This document shows positions 23,309 through 33,764 of a stretch of DNA of 64,000 nucleotides, piece after piece. Source of the stretch: Sclerotiophoma versabilis (taxonomy: Eukaryota > Ascomycota > Dothideomycetes > Pleosporales > Didymellaceae). Both the position numbers and the translations under genes were made by a program. The stretch lies in contig JAAROD010000015.1 in assembly GCA_012274445.1 (NCBI GenBank), positions 1,674,001 to 1,738,000 on the forward strand, read 5' to 3'. The first letter of the stretch is position 1, and every line of letters begins with the position of its first letter. The notes below the pieces were generated by a model. That model had not been told where the DNA came from and did no database searches. It saw only the letters and a list, made by a program, of their open reading frames with translations.

Positions 23309-24208
23309 CTTGTGAGTATGCGCAAGCGTTAAGAGTGATCAGCAAAGACCCATAGAACCCGGGGAGAGGGTAGCTTTATAGATTTAGTGAATAGACAGGC
23401 TTCCCCGCAAATCAGAAAATGCAAGAGATGCTCGAAAACTGCGCCGAGGCAGCTGCCATGTCCAACATGCTCCGACGCCCGTTACTTCTCTCAAAGCTTG
23501 TCGGTAACCGCCACCCGACGCGCCAAGTGAGCTTGTGCCATTACGTCGAGGTCAGACAAGCTTCAAAAACACTTTAGCAGCAAGACAGGGCGCCCTGGAA
23601 GGCGGATACAGTGCTGCGAACAGCATAGGCAGCGGTTACAACTCCGGTAAGGTCGTAGCCATTAAACAATGGTGTAGGGTGCGTAGCCCAACAAGATTCA
23701 TGACTGCACGTCTTCGGCTGCTACGCGAGTCGCGGCAGAGGCTCTGGATGCATGTGGAGAGACTGTCGGGTGCGTTATAAAATTGCGGAGACGAATTCGT
23801 GGAGTGACTCGGGGAAAATGTGGGCCGACATGCGGAAAATACGCAGGAAAACGTGTTGGCGCCATGAGCAAATACTGGGAGCTAGATGTATTGTACCGAG
23901 ATTAAGCCATACTCAGTAGCAATCCCGCCGATCTCGTAATAACCCCGCCCGACCCAACACTAGTGTGATTCGAGCAAATCTCAACACGCAACACTTCGTT
24001 GTAACTCGTCGGCTATGCCCGACTACTTCGTCTGCATCACATGAGGAGCAAACCACAGTCTTGGCCTCAAGGTGCAGTCGGGCGGCTTTCCTTATCAGTA
24101 CTTGCCATGTTCCGCGGGACACAGTCCTCCGTGTATTGTGGAGCAATATGGCATTTTATCAATTGAGCAATTGTGCTTGCTGATGCTTCTGTCTTCAACA
24201 CCTCCATC
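23309..24208. promoter_or_regulatory. shared 900-bp promoter of the permease / beta-galactosidase pair
   Basis: Non-coding spacer between two divergent start codons. On the minus strand a TATAAAG element (complement of 23374-23380) lies about 66-72 bp upstream of the permease ATG. CCGGGG at 23359-23364 fits the CreA carbon-repressor consensus SYGGRG. A perfect inverted repeat GTCGG-N6-CCGAC (24008-24023), about 190 bp upstream of the beta-galactosidase ATG, has the form of a Zn2Cys6 dimer site (CGG-N6-CCG). Functional assignments are inferences from consensus matches. Confidence 0.5.
24008..24023. promoter_or_regulatory. GTCGG-N6-CCGAC inverted repeat (possible Zn2Cys6 site)
   Basis: Five-base arms GTCGG and CCGAC are exact reverse complements around CTATGC. 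CGG-N6-CCG is the geometry bound by some fungal Zn2Cys6 dimers (for example Ppr1/UaY type), unlike the CGG-N11-CCG of Gal4/Lac9. Confidence 0.4.
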
Positions 24209-27200
24209 ATGGCTTCAGGTACGCATCCGGGAGGTCTGCCGGACTGGAACAACCTCAACGTTCTGCACAAGGGCACTCTGCCAGTCCGTGCATACTTTCA
24301 AAACTACGCATCAGAGGCTGATGCTTTGACGTACGATGTGAGCAAATCCACAACACACAACCTCTCTGGAACATGGAAGTTCGAGCATGCCTATTCACCC
24401 TTCGAGGCACCTGAAGGATTCGAGGCGCCATCGTACGATACCTCTAAATGGGGTGATATCACCGTGCCTGGCATGTGGCAACTTCAAGGATATGGAAAGG
24501 GACCCCAATACACCAACGTTCAGTACCATATCCCTGTCGACCCTCCAAATGTTCCTTTCACGGAGAACGAGACCGGCTCCTACGTAAGGAAATTCAACGT
24601 TCCAGAAGATCTGAAAGATGGCCAGATCCGTCTCAGATTCGAAGGAGTCGACTCTGCCTTCCATGTCTGGTTGAACGGCAAGGAAATTGGCTATTCCCAG
24701 GGAAGCAGAAACCCTGATGAGTTCGATGTCACCTCAATTGTTGATAAGGATGGCGAGAACACTCTCGCGGTTCGAGTGTACCAACATTGCGATGGCACGT
24801 ACATCGAAGATCAAGATCAGTGGTGGTTATCTGGAATGTGAGTATCCGTTTTTTGGTTTTGGTTCGCTAATTGACGCTTTCCAGCTTCCGTGATGTATTC
24901 TTGATCGGCTTTTCCAGTCAATCTCGCATCGAGAATGTCTTTGCTCAGACTCTTCTGGACTCTTCTTACACAAATGCTGAGCTCAAGGTCAAGGTCAGCA
25001 CTACCGGATCTGGAAAGGTTTTGGTCAAGCTTTTGGATGCAGAGAAGCAAATTGTTGCCTCGAAAGAGGCAGATGCGAACACAACCACCACAACAGATTT
25101 TAGCATTACCGTCGAGGATCCTCTCAAGTGGACTGCAGAATCGCCGAATTTATATCATCTGGTGGTGTCACTTGATTCAGCCCAATATGTTGCCCATCGA
25201 ATTGGATTCAGGCAAGTCGAAATGAAGGACGGCCTGATCAAGGTCAACGGCCAGAGGATTGTCTTCCGGGGTGTCAACCGTCACGAACACCACCCCAAAT
25301 TTGGCAGGACCATCCCACTCGACTTCCTCAAGCGCGATCTCTCGACCATGAAACAACATAATGTCAATGCCATCCGTACTTCGCATCAGCTCAACGACCC
25401 ACGACTGTACGAACTGGCAGATGAAATGGGTTTTTGGGTCATGGATGAAGCAGATCTGGAATGCCACGGCTTCGAGTGCATTGCCGATGCTGCACTCGAT
25501 TCCAAGGAGCGCGCACTCCCTTTCCGCGAACGACAGCTTCTAACTAGGGCAAAGGCTGCTGAGTGGACCACAAACAACCCAGACTGGACACACGCATACG
25601 TTGACCGTGCTGAACACTTGGTGAAGAGAGATCAGCTGCACCCCTCTATCATCGTTTGGAGCTTAGGCAACGAAGCTTTCTTCGGCCAGAACTTCAAAGC
25701 CATGTACAACCACATCAAAGCATACGATGACAGCAGACCAATTCATTACGAAGCCGACATCTATGCAGAGACTATGGACATGTACTCCAGGATGTACCCT
25801 CCGGTCGACGAAATCATCCAATTCGCTGAGGACAGGAGCAAGACCAAGCCTCTTGTGCTCTGCGAGTTCATCCACGCAATGGGTAATGGTCCAGGTAACA
25901 TCAAGGAGTATGTTGATGCTTTCTACAAGTATCCTACGCTCCAAGGTGGGTTTGCCTGGGAATGGGCAAACCATGGTCTACTCATCAAGGACAAGCAAAC
26001 ATCAGAAGAATACTACGCTTACGGTGGCGACTTCGACGAAGAAGTTCACGATGGTACATTCGTAATGGATGGTCTAGTCAATTCTGATCATACCCCTAAC
26101 GCTGGTTTGGTCGAGTACAAGAAAGCTATTGAGCCCGTTCAACTACTCGAGTCTGATGGAAAGAAGGCGAAGTTCATTAATCGATACGACTTCGTTACGC
26201 TGGACCACCTGATGCTGCAGTACTCTACTGCCCTCGAGTCTCAATCGGATAACAAACCCGGCTATGTTGAAATTCCGTCGGGAGTTGCTGCAGGCCAAAC
26301 ATTCGAGATCGATCTTCCAGGGGTAGATCGTTCCGAAGGCGAAGTTCTGCTGAACTTGTCGTTCCAGCTAAAGAAGGAGACGCCATGGCTGCAGAAGGGC
26401 TTTGAGATTGCCACTGCGCAGGTGTTGGTTGCACCATCTCCCTCATTAAGACTACCGTCAACTTCGGACGGAAAACTAGATGTCGGCGCTGCTTCGAGGA
26501 ACACTCTCAAAATCACTGGCGGCAAGTCGTCATGGATCTTTAATACTTTACATGGCGCTCTCACCTCCTGGAGCCGAGACTCAACTGAGCTCATCTCAAA
26601 AGCACCAGAACTCGACATTTTCCGTGCTCCCACCGATAATGACATTCCTCAAGATGGTTGGGACTGGAACGACAAGAAGCTCCAACTCGCCAAGCCATTC
26701 ACTCGCAAGGTTGAATGGTCACAGCCAAGTGCCCAAGAGCTCCAGGTTACAGTTCACCAGCGTATTGCTCCACCAGTTCTATCGTGGTCGATTGACAGCA
26801 CTATCCTGTACACATTCAGAGCCGATGGGTCTTTGTCGATCAGGATCAACGGTATCCCGCAGGGCGAGAACCTCCCGCGTACACTTCCGCGTATCGGGCT
26901 TGTCACGGAACTACCATCACAGTTCCAGAACGTGGAGTGGTTTGGTCGTGGCAAAGGCGAATCGTACCGCGACAGCAAGCTCTCTCAGCCCGTCGGTAAG
27001 TACAGTGTCTCCAGTATCGACGAGCTTTGGGTCGACTACGAAGTGCCTCAGGAAAGCTCGAACCGTACCGATACGCGATGGGTCAAGATCAGTGATGGCA
27101 AGACGTCTTTGTTGGCACAGTTGGTGGATGTGAAGAACGACAGCACAAAGAGGAAGACCTTCGATTTCCAAGCCACACACTACCGCATGAAGGATGTTGC

Positions 27201-27372
27201 CGAGGCTAAGCACCCACATGAGCTGAGGAAGAAGAAGAGGGATGAGGTCATCTTGAGGTTGGACTCGGAGCATCATGGCTTGGGCAGTGGAAGCTGTGGG
27301 CCGAGGACACTGGATGAGTATGCTCTGCTGACAGAACCTTTCGAGTTTGAGGTCTTGCTCCAGGTTGAGTAG
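24209..27372 (+). CDS. GH2 beta-galactosidase, LacZ/LAC4 type
   Basis: Cytosolic glycoside hydrolase family 2 enzyme that cleaves lactose to glucose and galactose. Two exons, 24209-24837 and 24885-27372 (47-nt intron GTGAGT...CCAG), 1038 residues, the size of LacZ/Lac4 subunits. There is no signal peptide, which fits a partner that imports the sugar. Domain order is the classical one: sugar-binding jelly roll (about 40-215, ITVPGMWQLQGYG), immunoglobulin-like domain, TIM barrel, then the C-terminal beta-galactosidase small-chain domain starting near FRAPTDNDIPQDGWDW. Catalytic residues are intact: acid/base E473 in IVWSLGNE and nucleophile E537 in LVLCEFIHAMGN; the RHEHHP motif (342-347) and YIEDQDQWWLSGIF are also present. 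Lac4-like landmarks AYGGDFDEEVHDGTFVMDGL and SCGPRTLDEY support the call. Confidence 0.95.
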
Positions 27373-27540
27373 AGCAGCAGAACAAGCACAAGTTGGAATG
27401 AAAAAGCGCCTAGAACTGCCAACATTCCTCACGACACAGACTTATGACGATCTTGTCTTATAGCTAGACTTTATATGTTGATGAAACCCAATCAATCGTA
27501 ACTACAATTTCACCCTTCCATCAGTCAACATAACTTCCAC

Positions 27541-27750
27541 CTACCCATGAGCGCCGTCGTACATCTTCCTCACGTCGTCACGCGCAAGCCTCTCCACCAA
27601 CTCATCCTTGTTCCCTCTAACTCTCAGCTTCCTCCCCTTACAGATCCGTCTAAGATCCATCAGCACCTTGCGCTTATAAATCTCCATGAAATGAATTAGC
27701 ATTTGCACCATACTCGGCTTCATCCCACTCATCAGCTGGCGCATCAGCAT
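27541..27750 (-). CDS. small SAP-domain ORF, gene structure unresolved
   Basis: A 69-codon frame (ATG at 27750) encodes a SAP-type DNA/RNA-binding helix-loop-helix: LMDLRRICKGRKLRVRG followed by NKDELVERLARDD fits the SAP consensus (LK..L..RGL...G.K.ELVERL). Upstream on the same strand, but in another frame, a second protein-like segment runs to a stop at 27674 (SLPFTEQDWAEASYADAPADEW, acidic). The two frames overlap by about 77 nt. Either they are exons of one gene joined by an intron I cannot place, or a frameshift splits one gene, or only the SAP part is real. Target and function unknown. Confidence 0.4.
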   Translation of the reverse strand: MLMRQLMSGMKPSMVQMLIHFMEIYKRKVLMDLRRICKGRKLRVRGNKDELVERLARDDVRKMYDGAHG

Positions 27751-28190
27751 ATGATGCCTCCGCCCAGTCCTGTTCGGTGAAGGGTAAAGAGCGGATGATC
27801 TGGTAAGTACCTATATCTGTGTAGTCCTGCTCACGATATGGATTGAGGGAGGGGGTGTGGAAGTCGCTGGAGTACAAGGAAATTATGTGAATGTGTAGAC
27901 TGAAATTACAGGTTTGGGATGGGGAAAAGGGGGGGGGGGCGGATATAGGGGCTTGCTTAGGCGCTGGGTTTGAGTGGATTTTTATAGTAGGAAAGACTCT
28001 CGGTGGCAGGGTGAAAAGGTGCCTTCGGCTTTCATGCAATGTTGTCTTGACCTTTGTCTTGGTGGTGAAAGACGACTTCTAAAAATTCGCAAGCAACAAT
28101 GTCCTTGCCGAAGAAGTATGAAACATGGAAAGCAAAGTGATTCAGTTTCAGATCTGCACGTCTCGTTCATCTTTCCCAGTTTAATCTGAA
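27751..28190. other. spacer with acidic open segment and G-run
   Basis: Holds a minus-strand open segment (about 27674-27860) that may belong to the SAP gene, and an 11-base G run at 27929-27939. No other feature recognised. Confidence 0.35.
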
Positions 28191-29759
28191 TCACATATCG
28201 ATCCCACCAACCCTGACATACACACTTTTTACCTCAAGATAATGCTCCATGCTCTCCAATAAACTCTCTCTCCCTGTTCCACTTCCCTTCCATCCACCAA
28301 AGGGCAAGTCCCAGGAATTTGTTGGACTTGTGCAGTTGACACCCAACATACCACTTTCCAACTTCTTCGCCACTCGAAGCGCTCTCTCGAGGTCTTTCGT
28401 GTACAGTGACGCGTAGAGTCCGAATTCGGTGTCGTTGGCTTTAGCAATGGCTTCGGATTCGGTGGCGAAGGTGTTGATGATCACCACGGGGCCAAAAATT
28501 TCTTCTTTCGTTATCCGCGAGTCTTCGGGCACATCGGTGAAAATTACGGGGTGAATGTGGTGAGGAGAGATCTCGTTATTGGTAGCGCCAGCGCCAGTAT
28601 CGATTGTTGAGCCCGCTTCCTCTTTCCCGATGGCGATATACTTCTGCACATTCTCGTACTGTATTTTGTCCGCCTGTGGACCGTGATTGATGCTCGGCGC
28701 TATTGGATCGCCTAGTTTCCGTGCTTTGGCTGCGCGTGTAAACGCTTCCAGAAACTTGTCCTTGATGCTCTCTTGCACATATATCCTGCTGTTGGCGAAA
28801 CATGCTTGGCCGGAGTTGGAGTTTATGCTGAGTTCAGTCTCTTTCGCTGCCTGTTCTATGTCCGCGTCGTCGAAGATAAGTGAAGGTGACTTGCCGCCAA
28901 GCTCGAAAACAACTTTTTTGAGATTGGACTTCGCAGCAGCGATGGCAATGGCGCGACCTGTCCGCGTTGAGCCTGTGAAGGAGAGAGCGCGGACTTTCAT
29001 GTGTTCAGCCAAGGCTTGCCCTGATGTCTGGCCGTGACCCGAGAGCACGTTGATTACGCCCGGCGGAAACCCGCACTTCTCGATCCATTGAGACACTTTC
29101 CAGGACTACATTAAAGTTAGTGAGCAAGTACAAGACGTGGAATAACAAGCTTACTGTCAATGGCGCCTTTTCACTACTCTTCACCACAACACAATTCCCA
29201 GCAGCTAGCGCAGGTGCAACTTTCTTCGCAAAGAAAATCAATGGGGCATTCCAAGGGATGATGACAGCCACAACACCAAACGGTTGTCGCAGACTCATGT
29301 TCAAAAACCCCGGCGTATTCAGGCTGGTGTGCCCTTGCGGATATGCGGCTTCGGCGAAGTAGTTGTACTGCGTCACCGCATAGTTGGTATCAATGCCATG
29401 CGTACTGATCGGTTTCCCCATGGAGATGGCGTCAAGACGAGCAAGCTCATCTTTCTCCGAGATGTGCAACTCAGCTAGCTTCTTAAGCGGTGCACCACGT
29501 TGTTGTGGGGAAAGAGAACTCCATGCCGGAAAGGCGGCTTGAGCAGCACCAACAGCGTTGTTCACGTCGTCAATGGTTGCTTCCGCAACTGTATTGCTTC
29601 TGTTAGCCACAGGGCGTACGAAGGAGCGGTTATGCGGCGAAGACTACCTTTGGCGACTAAGGCCCCGGTGTGTGGAGAGAAGAGCTCGAAAGTACCGTTG
29701 TCGCTCGCTGGGACAAGCTTGTTGTTAATGAGTAGCTGTGTTTCGATCACGTCTGTCAT
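28191..29759 (-). CDS. NAD(P)-dependent aldehyde dehydrogenase
   Basis: Oxidises aldehydes to carboxylic acids. Exons 29759-29648, 29588-29155 and 29105-28191 (introns 59 and 49 nt), 486 residues, the standard ALDH length. Hallmarks: PWNAPLIFFAKKVAPALAAG and KSSEKAPLT (cofactor fold), FTGSTRTGRAI, the general-base motif FELGGKSP (E250), the thiol motif SGQACFANSR (nucleophile C284), EEIFGPVV and PFGGWKGSGTGRE near the end. No targeting peptide is obvious, so a cytosolic enzyme is likely. It lies just beyond the lactose pair and SAP ORF; whether it acts in the same sugar pathway is unknown. Substrate cannot be inferred; betaine/lactaldehyde-type and general fatty aldehyde enzymes remain possible. 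Confidence 0.93.
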
Positions 29760-31755
29760 ATTGTGAAGTTTGAAATACAAAACCAAGGAAAGTATGCAGT
29801 CTACTACATGTTGCGCAAGCCTCGGTGATGTCAGTGTGGTAGAGATTATACAAGGTTGACTGCTAATGTCCGGCTAGTTTGTGAGCGAAAGAGAATATGA
29901 TTTGGAAGCAGTTGGTTGCGTGCATGTGCATAGTGGGGCACTGCTCAATGCCGTGAGTCTTCTACCAACTGTAATTTGTCCAACTTCTGGATTCGAGCGC
30001 CTTCGCGAGTTGAAGCTTTGCAGAACTGCTGCAATTTCTTTTGTCCGCCCCGCTTGTGCACCTCTCAATGGACAGGTCGTGAAAGCCTGCGCTAGGATGT
30101 CGCTGCACAGTGCATGCATGCTCAGGACAAGTCGTAAACGCAGACCACAGCAGTGCGTTCATGTAATGTGCCGGTTGTACCGGTCGGAACTGCAGTCTCC
30201 GAAATTGTGCTCGTCAGTAGACTTGGAACATCATTCGCTTAACGCCTGACAGCTGCACTGGCGATACAGCCGCGCGAAGCAGCACGTCACCAATTGTCCA
30301 TATCAACACAGGCGCGGTTCTGAACCTGAGAATGCCCCACCACCTAGCGCCCGACACTACAATCGTTTCCGCGGAGGAGGTCGGCCAACTTGGAATAGAA
30401 CTGAGAAAACGGCAGAAATGGACGAGTGAAGTGGATGAGGATGAATTCCAACAGTGCTTCTACTTCCAATGACTCAACCTATTTTATTGCCCCTTCGCCC
30501 GTCCGAGTGACCAGCATATGGGGGGCCTGAATCCAGCCCTAGGTACAAAGAGCAATGTTATACATAACCAAAACACCTGGCAACGTCACAATGTAATGAC
30601 AAATTCCCGAATGCAGGCTACACACAAGGCCTGATGTATGTTTTTCACGTTGTCAGTTAATGGGGTAGAGTAGTAAGCAGCAGAGAGCCAAGTTCCTGCA
30701 TATTCTTACAAAGTGCATGGACCTCTAGGCAGTATCCACCTCGAAAAGATCAATGTCTCCACTGAGGGTCTTGACGGCGGAGGTCTCGATCTTAAGTTGT
30801 GCGTAGCCCCAAGGCAAATCTTTATTTGTATGCAGCAGGTCATTAAATGCCGTGCGCCTATCGCCTGCCGATGTCGGTATCGAGCTGCCCCTTTAGCCAG
30901 CCTTGGACATCTTCCTAAACTTTTCATGCCTAACAGGCACACATCTAAAAACAGACCCACCCAACCATAAATAAACAATGCTTGTTTCGGCACAAGCAAC
31001 GGCATCGCCGTTGGCAAGTGAGAAATAGAACAGCGCTAGCAAGAAGGCTGAGGTTCCGCCCAGCTGGTGTATTCACCCGCATTCTCCTTGTTGGCTTCAC
31101 GAAGGATGAGGCGAGGAACTGTAGCTGAAATATCCGTGTTTGCGCCAATCTCAGTGCAAATCTACCAGGTGCAACAAACTATGCGGCAAGACTATCCGCC
31201 GGTCAGCGACACCAATCAATGTCACGAACGAAGCCGATGCATATGGTATGTGGCGAAAGAGCTAGTGCCACACACTCCTTGCTTGTCGACACTGCAATGC
31301 TGTAGCACTCAGTTCATCTGGTCATGAGAGGACTATGATTAGCACCACAAGGCAAAAGAGGCAAGTGATTTAGCAAGACGATGTATCACGCATTGTGGAC
31401 AACAGCTACTCATTGGATAGTCGACTGGATTGCAGAGGCTGACAAAGGCTGTAGTCGTTCCTTGACGTGATAGATGAAGTACAGTGTGTTCACCAATGCG
31501 TTACCTTGCTAGCTTCTCATAGCATGATTTTTTTTTCATAGGTGCCCAAGTCATTAAGCATCAAGCATAAGCACTAGTTTTAAGTCTCAAACCCTATATC
31601 GTTGATCCAGATGTCTCGTATGCGAGATACTTCACACATCTATTCCTCTCAACCTCTCTTTCATCTTGTCTGTCCATCTTATCATCTAGAGCACGTATGA
31701 CACAAGCTTCAATTCTTGCCAGTGCTCCTTCTCTCCATCAGTACTGAGCAACCTC
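29760..31755. other. 2-kb spacer, no gene seen
   Basis: The right end of the stretch is the 3' side of the MARVEL-like gene and the left end the ALDH promoter. A nine-base T run occurs at 31528-31536. No frame has domain-like character. Confidence 0.4.
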
Positions 31756-32483
31756 CTACTGCTTGCCACGCACAGCCTGTGCATGATACCTTGGAGGCGC
31801 CGCATGTCGCTGCTCACGGTGACCGCGATACATATTATCCGGCTGGGAAGGAAACCTCTGAACCATCTCTTCCTCATCTGTTCCACGGTCGACAACAGAC
31901 GAAAGAGGCATGCCGTCGCGTGTTTTGCGGTATTCGCGGTATTCGCGAATAGCAATTGCCGAGGCGTATATTTCGAGCTGGCTATTGTGTATAGTGTTAG
32001 ACTCGCCATTGGGGTGAAAATAGATAGGAGAGTGACTAACTTGATGACAATGGCGATGCCAACCACGACCCAGCTCAGGTAGCAGGTTACTCCCTCACAC
32101 CTCGAAAGATTGCCTTGGAAAACCAAGAATGCGACGGCGCCCCAGAACACGATTTCAAGACAACTGATGATGACGTTGGCTTTGTAGCTGTGCCATCTTT
32201 TCAACTTCTGGACATGTGCTGTTGCGAGCATGTATGTAAGCAGAATGAGTGACTTGGCACCCTAAAAGGTGTTAGTTCTGTATAAAACACTATCATAATC
32301 TGAACAGGTGCGCACCATGCCGAGTGCAATCGTGCCAGCTCTGGTCCGTGGCTGGTTTTTCATGAACAAGCGCGGTATTGAGAGACCAATGACGATGACG
32401 ACAAGGACACCGGTTATGATGTGTAGTGGCAGTTTGAACCTTCTGGAGAACATGGATTTGTTCAGGAAGTCAAAGATGGCCAT
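31756..32483 (-). CDS. MARVEL-like four-helix membrane protein
   Basis: Small integral membrane protein assembled from exons 32483-32316, 32261-32041 and 31981-31756, 204 residues. The first donor is GTGCGC and the third exon joins as AA|C, giving INQLEIYASAIAIREY, a segment that recurs after the last helix in fungal MARVEL-like proteins. Four hydrophobic helices are visible: LHIITGVLVVIVIGLSI, KSLILLTYMLAT, VIISCLEIVFWGAVAFLVF and CYLSWVVVGIAIVIK. The short pair after helix 3 contains two cysteines (CEGVTC), a common feature of the family. The cytosolic tail is hydrophilic and ends AVRGKQ. Such proteins usually sit in plasma-membrane subdomains; the function here is unknown. Confidence 0.75.
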
Positions 32484-33764
32484 GCCTGGTAACTTGAAGT
32501 AAGATTGACGGAGTCGTCGGTACGATAGTTGATGTTGAGTGAGGAAAGAGTTGATGATATTTTGGTTCTGTGTAGTAAATGTTAAAGGCGAGGAGCTGCT
32601 GGATAGATGCTGATGAGCATCTCGTCTTTGGCATTGCCGCCCTTGTATATACTGTCTTGTCTAGCGTGTTAAAATTTGATGTCAACGCAACACTGCAACC
32701 AAGCCACCGACTCCGCCGCATCTATTTCGTGGTTTGGTGTTGCGGGTAGCATAAACAATAAACGCGAGTGCGAGAGCGAAGCCAAAGACCGAGAGCGAAG
32801 TCACTGGTCGGCCCGAACGCTTCAAATTCAGCCCTACTGCCGCTGTCACCATGTTTCGATTGGCTCTGAAAGGTGTCAAACCTCTAGAGATCTGGAATGA
32901 GCCTTATTTTTGGGGTCTTGGTATATGGATTTCTCCGTCTGATCGCTGGAGCCCCGGCACATCCGTCAGATCGCCTGTTGTTTCTGGTAGCAAAACGCCA
33001 GTTTTAGATATACCCGTATAGAGCTGAGTGCATTGCATGCTCGGTGTTCTCCTGAGTGCTATTGCGATCTGTCATGGGCCGGTTGTAAGGGCTAGACTTG
33101 CGAATCAAGGACGTCCCTATGCATAGAACACGAATCTCCGCTGTCTTCCTCAACAGGACCAGATGCATTGATGGTCTTGTTCTTCGTCGAACTGTGTCAA
33201 GACATAGCTGACCAGGGGACGTTTCCATGTGTCGGCAGGCTAGATACGAGTGCGACCTGACTTTACGATTTCTGTATCTATGGTCATTAACAGAGGAGTG
33301 ATAATCTTGCAATGCCACAAACTTGAAATACAGTAGTATTCTCGCCTACCTGAGATGATCGAACCCTTGCATCTGTAGGGTTGAACGAGCAGTTCGATCG
33401 TGCAGAATGGCGAGTGTAACGGTTTGCGTCAGGGTAAAACCTTGTCCGGTGCACGCAACTGCCGCAGCGGGACCATATGTCAGCGGACATGTTCGATATG
33501 CTACCTGTCGAGCAGGGACATGCTGGCCTGAGGGTTTGGATTAGCGTGTGGTTCTTCCACCAACCCCTGTGTTGATCAGGCAGATTCAAGGAAGAGACGA
33601 GTGAGATCGGAGTGTGTATGGCTGAGTCGTAATTTTTGTATGGATTGATGTGCTAATGCACTGATGCGGATCTACATGCATACTATGCAGTCTATGGGTA
33701 ATACCGGGTTCGAAACAGACCAAACTCCTTAACCATGAACGCCATATGCCAATTGTTGCTCGTG
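32484..33764. other. spacer, no gene seen
   Basis: About 1.3 kb between the start of the MARVEL-like gene and the stop of the Zn2Cys6 gene. Only short frames without recognisable domains. Confidence 0.4.

Noticed and set aside
33690..33730. GGGTTCGAAA resembling a tRNA T loop
   Set aside because: The 3' side (CAGAC) cannot pair with the 5' side; no cloverleaf.
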